Shown: positions 1 to 6,138 of the stretch, piece after piece | How positions within the stretch are numbered: position 1 is the stretch's first letter | How the letters are laid out: every line of letters begins with the position of its first letter | Assembly (NCBI GenBank): GCA_013202515.1 | Contig: JABMRN010000103.1 | Coordinates: 1-6,751 of the forward strand | DNA from: Candidatus Omnitrophota bacterium | GTDB lineage: Bacteria > Omnitrophota > Gorgyraeia > JABMRN01 | Direction: 5' to 3' | DNA: 6,751 nucleotides | Notes under the pieces: generated by a model | What the model was told of the DNA's origin: nothing | What the model saw: the letters and a program-made list of their open reading frames with translations, nothing else | The model's database searches: none | Position numbers and translations under genes: made by a program

Positions 1-1571
1 AATCCGCTCACACTGACAATGGTGCCATCCGGCCTCATGAAATTTGTCTTTACAAGACAATTCTCCTCTGCGAACTTCATGATACCTTCGGGATTCATGC
101 CCTCTTTAAAAAGCATCGCCGGCCCGACGGCTGCTATGGCCCATGCTAGTGTATCTGTGGCAATCGTTGCGTCTCCCTTACCCCTTTTCATGCCTCCGGT
201 TTTTGCTGAATAGGTATTATCTTTAATCCATTTAAGTGTCTGGTCCCTGTTTTCTTTATAGATGTCTTTGCCAGTTATATCATAAAGCATATTGAAGAAC
301 GCGTATGCATCAAGATTATGTTCAGTCGAATACCAGTTAATATCCGGCCCCCCTTTAAGTCCGCCTTCGGAGTCTTTCTGGGAAATCAACCACTTAGCTA
401 TGTTCTCAGCCATCGACAGAAATCTCTTATCCCTAGCCTCCTCGGTATACTGAAGTGCGGCAATGCCTATCCAGACATTGGGTCCGACGTTAACGATATA
501 TTCGGCGGAATTACCGCTTGTAACATTATAGGCATTAGCATAGCCACCTTTTATTTTCTTAGCCCGCCTATTATAAAAAGAAAGTATCTTGGAGGCACGC
601 TCGAAATTGCCAGAAAGCATAAAAACCTGACAGGCCAACGACTGATCATAGGTAAAACCCCAATTCTTTATGGAAGGGTCTCCTTCAAAACTCATAATAA
701 GACCACTTACTTTATTCTGGTGAGTGCTGAACCATTGATTCATGTTCTTTAAGGTAGCATCTTCGAGTTTCTTTCTTTCTTGTTGCGTCTCGCGTAAAAG
801 CTTATCGGCCTTTTCTTTTCGTTCTAAAACATTTTTTATTTTCTCTTCGAGTAATCCCTTATCGCGCTCGGCCGTGCTCAATTCTTCTTGGAGGCTTTCT
901 CTTTCATCGGGTGTCATTTCGATAGTGACGGCTTCTGCCTGATCTAGGCGGGTATTTAGCTGTCTTATCAGATTTTCTTTTTCGCCCAATTCTTCGGTGA
1001 AAGAACTGTAACGCCGGTCTATCTTATCAAAACTCTGCCTGTAAATATCACTAACCTCCTGAATACCGTAGAATCTTTCTATGAGGGATCTATTTTTTGC
1101 TATAACCATCCTTGTGTGGTAATAGCTGACTCCAAGAAGGCATAAGAGAATTATTATCGAAATAGAGGCAGCCCTGGGAAACCACTTCATCCTGCGTGCG
1201 GCACCCACTATGGCTTTTTTATCTTTCTGGGAAATAGCTTCGTAAAAAACTCCCATATTAAGCTGCTTATGTCGGTGGTGTTCTTTTACCTCATGCCAGA
1301 CAACGCAGACCTTTGCCTCGATGGGCCTGTAAGTAATAGGCATATTAACGTGGATATCGAATGAGGTTTTTTGATCGGTTATAAGCGAAATAAGCTCGCT
1401 ATCGGGATCATTTACTCTTAAACACAGCCCACCCAGCGAAACATCGCAGGTAAAGGCCTGAATGAGCCTATGTTTACGCTTATCTTTTAAAAAAGGAATG
1501 AATATTTCGACGGGAAATATGGAATTTAGCCTGATGTACTGTCTCTTCTGGAGGAAGTCTTTTTTTTGCAT
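1..1571 (-). CDS. PilZ domain - transmembrane - coiled coil - (alpha/alpha)-toroid protein, 3' end cut by window
   Basis: The frame is open from ATG at 1571-1569 to the window edge: 523 codons, no stop. Residues 8-115 look like a PilZ c-di-GMP receptor, with RxxxR at R10/R14 and DxSxxG at D43/S45/G48. R126, R127, K129 and R133 precede a single hydrophobic helix (about 134-152), so the positive-inside rule puts PilZ in the cytoplasm and the rest outside the inner membrane. Residues 155-275 are a Glu/Lys/Arg-rich coiled coil. From about 277 to the edge come helical repeats with motifs YDQ (308-310), GPNVW (363-367), STEHNLDAY (415-423) and DTLAW (473-477), which resemble six-hairpin glycosidase-like (alpha/alpha) toroids. 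A likely role is relaying c-di-GMP binding to a periplasmic sugar-active or sugar-binding domain, in the topology of Alg44 but with a different output domain. It lies 24 bp behind the outer-membrane gene and lacks a clear Shine-Dalgarno. The PilZ and membrane calls are firm; catalytic activity is unknown. Confidence 0.88.
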   Translation of the reverse strand, partial: MQKKDFLQKRQYIRLNSIFPVEIFIPFLKDKRKHRLIQAFTCDVSLGGLCLRVNDPDSELISLITDQKTSFDIHVNMPITYRPIEAKVCVVWHEVKEHHRHKQLNMGVFYEAISQKDKKAIVGAARRMKWFPRAASISIIILLCLLGVSYYHTRMVIAKNRSLIERFYGIQEVSDIYRQSFDKIDRRYSSFTEELGEKENLIRQLNTRLDQAEAVTIEMTPDERESLQEELSTAERDKGLLEEKIKNVLERKEKADKLLRETQQERKKLEDATLKNMNQWFSTHQNKVSGLIMSFEGDPSIKNWGFTYDQSLACQVFMLSGNFERASKILSFYNRRAKKIKGGYANAYNVTSGNSAEYIVNVGPNVWIGIAALQYTEEARDKRFLSMAENIAKWLISQKDSEGGLKGGPDINWYSTEHNLDAYAFFNMLYDITGKDIYKENRDQTLKWIKDNTYSAKTGGMKRGKGDATIATDTLAWAIAAVGPAMLFKEGMNPEGIMKFAEENCLVKTNFMRPDGTIVSVSG

Positions 1572-1580
1572 GATTTGTAT

Positions 1581-1590
1581 GCCGGCCGGC
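1581..1590. repeat. 10-bp GC-rich perfect palindrome in the gap before the PilZ gene
   Basis: GCCGGCCGGC equals its own reverse complement and is flanked by GCGC on the side nearer the outer-membrane gene. It occupies most of the 24-bp gap between the TAA of that gene (1598-1596) and the ATG of the PilZ gene (1571), where a ribosome-binding site would be expected. It stands out as GC-rich in a moderately AT-rich locus. It has no loop of its own, so a stable hairpin is doubtful. It could affect translation initiation or simply be chance. Confidence 0.4.
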
Positions 1591-1595
1591 GCGCT

Positions 1596-3944
1596 TTAGA
1601 ATTTCCCTTCAAAAAATACCCTAAATATACTTCTTGTATCAAGAACGGAAGTCCTCGTGGAAGGCCATCTGAGGTCGTAGACCCCTGGTCTTTCCTGCTG
1701 AATCCAGGCCTCGCCGAACTGAAGAACAAGCCTTTGGCCTTTCTTGAAGTTTACTCTCATCTGCGCATATATATTATGGTGGGGTTCATATTGCATATCA
1801 ACAGCGTTTGTATCTATGGCCCGCCTAAGGTTGATTATTTTGGAACGGGAATATCCGGCATCAATAGTGACATTCTTTAAAACTTTCTGGCTAACTTCTA
1901 TGGAATCATGCGTATGGTTATTATCATATAGTGCTGCGTAATTTCTGTTGCCGTTGGTCACGTGTTCGTATCTTATCCGTAAATCCTCTGTTGGCTTTAT
2001 CGTCACTACTGCCTTCCATATGTTGTAATACTCATAAGGTGGCAGATCAAAAATATTCTGGTTATAAACCTGATTTATAAGGCGGTTAAAATCTTGGGCA
2101 ACGGTCTCAGTCGTTACCAGCGTACTATATGCTACGCTATTCAATATCCCCCTTGGAAAATCCTGCGGATCGTTTGTTGCTTCATATATACCGTAAACAC
2201 TTAATTTACCATCCAGCATATCTAACTTTGCCCCAGTAGAAAAGGTGTTTACGACAACTTCCTGACCGTCAAGCACCATGTAGTTTCGCAAAAATTCATC
2301 CCTGTATCTATCTCTAAATATAGGATCAAAATCACCTATAGAATCAGGGTACACCCTATTTAAGAACAGGCCTTTAAGCTGGAGATTCGGTACGGGATTG
2401 CTCACACCTTCGAGCCTGAATACATTCTCAACGAAATCGCTTGTATCGCTGGCATGGACATTTCTGAAATTAACATAAAGGTCAAAAAGTCTCTGGATTA
2501 TATTTGCGCGAAAGTTAAACCCGAAGACATATCTGTTTATATCTATGCCATTGCCTATTCTTATTTCCTCGTCCTCCACTGAAATGGGATCAAACCAGAT
2601 ATGCCTTCCCCATTCCCTATCAGCGCGGGTATCTTTATAGTCGGCTAATGCCGCAAGAAAATCCCTTCCCATAAAGGCAAAATAGGTATCGTACTTAAAC
2701 CTATAATTATCAGTCATGTCAAAAGATGTTTTCATTCCAAACTTGCCACCGTGGTCCCAATTTTCTTGATGGACGTAATTTGCGTGCTCCAACTCATTGG
2801 GGTGCTCTATTGCGTTATAGGTACCTACGTATTGCCCGTAAAGATCCATCCTCGGAAACCATCTGTATGCCACGTCAAAACCGAGCGCCTGGTTAGCCGC
2901 TCTTAAAATCTTTTTATCGAAACCCATTCTTGCCGTATAGGTTGAACCTACCTGTAAATTTTCAAAAGGAAAGAATTTTAACCTTATTGCAGCCGGAACG
3001 TTGTCGACCTCACCATAATACTGCCAAGGTGTCATGGGGGCTGCGACTGTCGCGTCTATTGTGGCTACATCCTTGCACTCATAGCCAAGGGTAATGCCTC
3101 TTAAGTAAGTAAGATAACGTCTGTTTGAATCCTCAGCAAACCATGCCAGGTCCCAGTTCCACTTTGCATCCTGAACGCCTACACTCAACCTCATGCCCGG
3201 ATCATAGCTAAAAAGCCACGGGCTGGGTGCCCAATAAACGTGATTATTTGAAAGGTGAAGAGGGTCATCAGTAGTAAGGGCTTCTCTCTGATCTGCTATG
3301 GGAAACACCTTTATATATACTGGTTCTTCGTTATACTCCACCCATAGCCTTCTTACGGGCCTAAAGAAAGAGTCTATTTCTACGCTGCGGTTAGTTGAAA
3401 GAAAAAAAGGTGGCGGAGGATTTCCCGGCTGCCATATTAGCCCGGAATTTACCCTATCAGCGGTTACTTTATTCTGGATTACCTTTTGCTCTGAAGTACT
3501 AATAAAATTGCCGTTATACGTACGGAATGTCTCATTTATTGTTTTGCCGGTGTTTTCCCAGTACTTATATTTCACGTCTACCCGATCACCCCAAGCATTA
3601 TAAACAGTCTCACTGCCGATACCGGTAAAAGACCATGGATCCATTACTATCTCAGTATAAGCGTTGAAAGGCGTGTTCGTATCGGTCTCTATTTCGAGCT
3701 GGTATCTGTCAAATATCCTTGGGTCATATGTATTTTCGTCAAGATCCCCTGATATGTAACGCCAGTTCTTTTCCTGCCAATCACCATTTGCCTCTTTCCA
3801 TAAGAATTCCTCTGCGGTAATACCAAAACTCGCACCATAGGTACCTCTTATTTTAACCATTGACCTTGATTCATCGTAACCATAAGCTGTAACAAAAGAG
3901 GACGCCATCATAATGGATAAAAACAAACATATGATTCTTTTCAT
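1596..3944 (-). CDS. Putative outer-membrane beta-barrel protein (782 aa)
   Basis: This is probably an outer-membrane pore or scaffold; no named family is recognised. The N-terminus is a Sec signal peptide (K2, R3, hydrophobic 4-19, likely cleavage after VTA at 18-20). The mature protein is rich in Tyr, Trp, Phe, Asp and Asn, with no further hydrophobic helix. Alternating strand-like stretches are dense from about 319 on (for example 354-375, 401-426, 471-496, 564-590, 640-662, 681-704, 722-746). It ends in an aromatic strand, FRVFFEGKF (774-782), whose terminal Phe fits the BAM beta-signal. Residues about 27-310 are also beta-rich and may be a separate periplasmic domain; a proline run (PPPP, 176-179) lies within it. 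At 782 residues it is much longer than AlgE-type porins (about 490). It starts 16 bp after the hydrolase gene, and a GGAGG 5 nt before the ATG fixes the start. Export of, or anchoring to, a polysaccharide is inferred from neighbours only. Confidence 0.75.
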   Translation of the reverse strand: MKRIICLFLSIMMASSFVTAYGYDESRSMVKIRGTYGASFGITAEEFLWKEANGDWQEKNWRYISGDLDENTYDPRIFDRYQLEIETDTNTPFNAYTEIVMDPWSFTGIGSETVYNAWGDRVDVKYKYWENTGKTINETFRTYNGNFISTSEQKVIQNKVTADRVNSGLIWQPGNPPPPFFLSTNRSVEIDSFFRPVRRLWVEYNEEPVYIKVFPIADQREALTTDDPLHLSNNHVYWAPSPWLFSYDPGMRLSVGVQDAKWNWDLAWFAEDSNRRYLTYLRGITLGYECKDVATIDATVAAPMTPWQYYGEVDNVPAAIRLKFFPFENLQVGSTYTARMGFDKKILRAANQALGFDVAYRWFPRMDLYGQYVGTYNAIEHPNELEHANYVHQENWDHGGKFGMKTSFDMTDNYRFKYDTYFAFMGRDFLAALADYKDTRADREWGRHIWFDPISVEDEEIRIGNGIDINRYVFGFNFRANIIQRLFDLYVNFRNVHASDTSDFVENVFRLEGVSNPVPNLQLKGLFLNRVYPDSIGDFDPIFRDRYRDEFLRNYMVLDGQEVVVNTFSTGAKLDMLDGKLSVYGIYEATNDPQDFPRGILNSVAYSTLVTTETVAQDFNRLINQVYNQNIFDLPPYEYYNIWKAVVTIKPTEDLRIRYEHVTNGNRNYAALYDNNHTHDSIEVSQKVLKNVTIDAGYSRSKIINLRRAIDTNAVDMQYEPHHNIYAQMRVNFKKGQRLVLQFGEAWIQQERPGVYDLRWPSTRTSVLDTRSIFRVFFEGKF

Positions 3945-3949
3945 ATACG

Positions 3950-3954
3950 CCTCC
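3950..3954 (-). promoter_or_regulatory. Ribosome-binding site GGAGG for the outer-membrane protein gene
   Basis: On the minus strand GGAGG is followed by CGTAT and then ATG, a spacing of 5 nt. It fills the 16-bp gap after the hydrolase stop codon and fixes the start at 3944. The gap leaves no room for a separate promoter, which supports co-transcription. Confidence 0.85.
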
Positions 3955-3960
3955 GGTATA

Positions 3961-5301
3961 TTATTTTAATTTTATACGAATTATTGCAAAAATCCCGCTA
4001 AGCAACAAGAACCCGGCTGCAGCTATAGGATATATCGGGCTGGTGTCGCTTTTCTTTGTCCAAAGAGACTGAAGAATGTAATAAGCTTTTTTGGGAACCC
4101 TTTTTTCAATAGCTTTATTCTTTGTGCTTGTCTCAAGCCCCACCATGCCGAACCATTCTTCATTCATATTATTTTTTGCTTTTGCGTCAAAATAATAAGC
4201 AGTATTTGACCAATTGGCCTCTCTGTCATGCTTATTCCAACCGGGCCTATAATTGGGGTTGTGCTTCCACCATTCGTCACTCCACTCAAAAATAAAACCC
4301 CCAAGGCTGTTTCCGGCACCTGTTTTAGTACTCTCGTTCTGTACAATTTCCATCCATTGGAGTTTTAAAAAGAACGCCTGCCAATCCTCGGCCTCTTTTT
4401 TGCTTAACGCATCATACCTATCGCATCCGAATTCGATGAATACGTTGGGTTTCCCAAAATTCCTTTTGAGCCTCTTAAAATAGGTACCGAACGTCTTGCC
4501 CTGGTATATAATACCTCCGAGGATGTCAACGTCCGGACAAAGATCCTTTGCAATATAAATTGACGCAAGCTCTCCGTTGCCCATTACAACGGGGTGATTA
4601 GGATCAATCTCCTTAATGCTTTTTGCAATGTCGTTAACGAAACTATAATAAATCTTTGCCTTTGCTTCTCTTCTTGCGCGCGCATCGGGAAGGGCGTCTA
4701 TTTCAGCGTTAGACCAGTCTCTTAATCCCCTGTCAAAGGAGTAGTTATTTTCGTTCCCCAGTATCCAGAAAAGTATACCGTCCTCGTCCTTGTAAGAGTT
4801 GACCATATCAAGGACCTCTTTCTTGACCCTTGCCCTTAAAACAGGATCCGAATAATTGGGGGGAGGCCAGTTCCAGTAGCCCAGATAATGTCCTAAGGCT
4901 GTCTTAATTCCAAATTTATTGAAAAGAGCCCTTATTACCACTTTTGTTTGTTTATCGTCTTTTCCGGCCTTGTAAAACCTAACGGCATTTACTCCCATCT
5001 TTTTCATGAGAGCACCATCCATAACCCATGGCTGGGAGTAGCTTGAAAAAATATCAAAATCAGACCCCTTGCCTACGGGAACATATTGATAGCAGACACC
5101 TTTAACAATAAAGGGCTCTCCCCCAACAGTGAGGCGCCAGCCTGACGGCGTATCCTTAACTACTACCGGACCATTAAGATTTCCCTTAGGTGTTTCAATA
5201 AGGTCTGCTACATAAGGGGCTGCCTTAACAGCACTACCAATAAAAAGTGCTATTGAGGCAATAAGGACAATATTTATAAGGAGTGATTTGGTTTTGTTCA
5301 T
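3961..5301 (-). CDS. Clan GH-A-like (GH2/GH5/GH72-type) glycoside hydrolase or transglycosidase, membrane-anchored (446 aa)
   Basis: This is a probable retaining beta-glycosidase or transglycosidase acting in the periplasm. Residues 1-27 form a signal peptide (hydrophobic 7-22, likely cleavage after VKA). Residues 55-71 resemble the entry strand of GH2/GH72-type TIM barrels (G-P-F-I-V-K-G-V). MGVNAVRFY (102-110) is a typical barrel strand. LGNEN (181-185) supplies the probable acid/base E184 after the classic Asn, and VFIEFG (287-292) the probable nucleophile E290; the 106-residue gap fits clan GH-A. GGFIFEWSDEWW (334-345) matches a last-barrel-strand motif common in the clan. Residues 424-442 form a second hydrophobic helix with a basic tail (RIKLK), so the protein is likely anchored at its C-terminus with the catalytic domain outside the inner membrane. 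It has no GH2 accessory domains. It sits between the binding proteins and the outer-membrane protein, which suggests trimming, remodelling or cross-linking of the polymer. Substrate and exact family are unknown. Confidence 0.85.
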   Translation of the reverse strand: MNKTKSLLINIVLIASIALFIGSAVKAAPYVADLIETPKGNLNGPVVVKDTPSGWRLTVGGEPFIVKGVCYQYVPVGKGSDFDIFSSYSQPWVMDGALMKKMGVNAVRFYKAGKDDKQTKVVIRALFNKFGIKTALGHYLGYWNWPPPNYSDPVLRARVKKEVLDMVNSYKDEDGILFWILGNENNYSFDRGLRDWSNAEIDALPDARARREAKAKIYYSFVNDIAKSIKEIDPNHPVVMGNGELASIYIAKDLCPDVDILGGIIYQGKTFGTYFKRLKRNFGKPNVFIEFGCDRYDALSKKEAEDWQAFFLKLQWMEIVQNESTKTGAGNSLGGFIFEWSDEWWKHNPNYRPGWNKHDREANWSNTAYYFDAKAKNNMNEEWFGMVGLETSTKNKAIEKRVPKKAYYILQSLWTKKSDTSPIYPIAAAGFLLLSGIFAIIRIKLK

Positions 5302-5306
5302 ATATT

Positions 5307-5311
5307 CCTCC
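5307..5311 (-). promoter_or_regulatory. Ribosome-binding site GGAGG for the glycoside hydrolase gene
   Basis: On the minus strand GGAGG is followed by AATAT and then ATG, a spacing of 5 nt, which confirms the start at 5301. The 73-bp gap upstream (5302-5374) is the longest in the window. It holds no convincing -35/-10 pair and no hairpin followed by a T run. It does contain GATCC twice within about 20 bp, which is probably chance. Confidence 0.85.
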
Positions 5312-5374
5312 GCTATTTAATGTAAAGGATCTACTAAATAAGGATCGACCTTGATATCAGATGCTAGTCTAAGC

Positions 5375-6088
5375 TTACTTTTCGTATGCGATTTCGTCGA
5401 TATAGAATGTTGCGCCTTCCGGATTCTCCATTGCACTTAAAACAAAACAGAATCCACCTATTACGTTCGAAAGATCGTCATGCTCAAGATCAATTGTATA
5501 TTTTTTCCAATCTTTGGTGAGGGCAATGGGGCCTATGCTGGCCGCAGTTGAATCGGAATATTCGCCTCCTATGCCTCCCATCTTAAACTCGGTAACAAGT
5601 TCACCGCCATTTTCGCCTTTGGCATAAAAGGTAAGCTTTTTAGCACCTGTCAGGTTGTAGCCGCCCTTTATGTTCCCCCAATTGTTGGCTGGTTCCTGCC
5701 AGTATACACCTGCCCATCCAGCGCCCTGCTTCTTCTTGGCAGTGTAAATAATACGTATGCATGTTCGGCGGGAATAGGCATTTTCGCTCCATCCATCGGC
5801 AAATTTAATATCTCCGTAGTCGCCCATCCATCCGGAGGGAATGAAATGATTTTTAAAATATCCTCTGTCTGCATAAACATAAAATTTCTTTACCCTTGCC
5901 ATTGGAAGCTTTGACGGATCTTCTGCCTCGACTTCTTCTTTGTCTGTTTTTTCCATTCGTTCAAGCTGGCGTCTTTCACCCTCAGGTAGATCAAGCGTGT
6001 CTTTCCTCTGAGAACATGCTGAAAGTAAAAACGCTGCAAAAAAAGCTATCATCACAATTATTGATAATTTCCCTTTACTCACAAACAT
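5375..6088 (-). CDS. Lipoprotein with carbohydrate-binding-like beta-sandwich domain (237 aa)
   Basis: The N-terminus is a lipoprotein signal: K5 and K7, a hydrophobic stretch, then the lipobox LSAC (22-25) with lipidation at C25. Ser at +2 would favour outer-membrane sorting under the E. coli rule. A charged linker (about 27-64, Glu/Lys/Arg-rich) leads to a beta-rich domain at 65-237. That domain has PSGWMGDYGDI (84-94), WAGVYWQ (125-131), NNWG (135-138) and IGPIALTKDW (185-194). The aromatic-rich surface and the closing Y-x-D-x-I strand resemble jelly-roll carbohydrate-binding or galactose-binding-like modules, but I cannot assign a CBM family. It is a paralogue of the gene 50 bp upstream, about 54% identical over 169 aligned positions by hand count with no gap. 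C110 and C214 match cysteines in the paralogue at the same spacing, so a disulfide is possible. A role as a lipid-anchored polymer-binding accessory is inferred; no catalytic residues are recognised. Confidence 0.83.
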   Translation of the reverse strand: MFVSKGKLSIIVMIAFFAAFLLSACSQRKDTLDLPEGERRQLERMEKTDKEEVEAEDPSKLPMARVKKFYVYADRGYFKNHFIPSGWMGDYGDIKFADGWSENAYSRRTCIRIIYTAKKKQGAGWAGVYWQEPANNWGNIKGGYNLTGAKKLTFYAKGENGGELVTEFKMGGIGGEYSDSTAASIGPIALTKDWKKYTIDLEHDDLSNVIGGFCFVLSAMENPEGATFYIDEIAYEK

Positions 6089-6095
6089 CCCCTTA

Positions 6096-6100
6096 CCTCC
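6096..6100 (-). promoter_or_regulatory. Ribosome-binding site GGAGG for the lipoprotein gene
   Basis: On the minus strand GGAGG is followed by TAAGGGG and then ATG, a 7-nt spacing with a purine-rich run. It supports the start at 6088, which also gives a complete lipoprotein signal. It lies in the 50-bp gap after the upstream paralogue, which shows no terminator. Confidence 0.82.
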
Positions 6101-6138
6101 GATTTGTTGTTGCCCTAAAATAATTCTTCAGCCTATAG

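Noticed and set aside
318..752. Plus-strand open frame of 144 codons
   Set aside because: It lies antisense inside the PilZ-toroid gene, which has clear domains on the minus strand. It has no recognisable motif or ribosome-binding site.
1..1571. Assigning the PilZ protein as Alg44 or BcsA
   Set aside because: It shares PilZ-TM topology with Alg44, but the output domain is a coiled coil plus helical toroid, and it has no glycosyltransferase domain as in BcsA.
1526..1880. Open frames of 67 codons (minus, 1729-1526) and 104 codons (plus, 1566-1880) around the junction of the outer-membrane and PilZ genes
   Set aside because: Both overlap well-supported genes in other frames and show low-complexity, non-protein-like composition.
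3298..3603. Plus-strand open frame of 101 codons
   Set aside because: It is antisense to the outer-membrane protein gene, with no domain features.
5302..5374. Possible internal promoter or terminator in the 73-bp gap
   Set aside because: No -35/-10 pair with proper spacing and no stem followed by a T run could be found. The repeated GATCC is too short to mean much.
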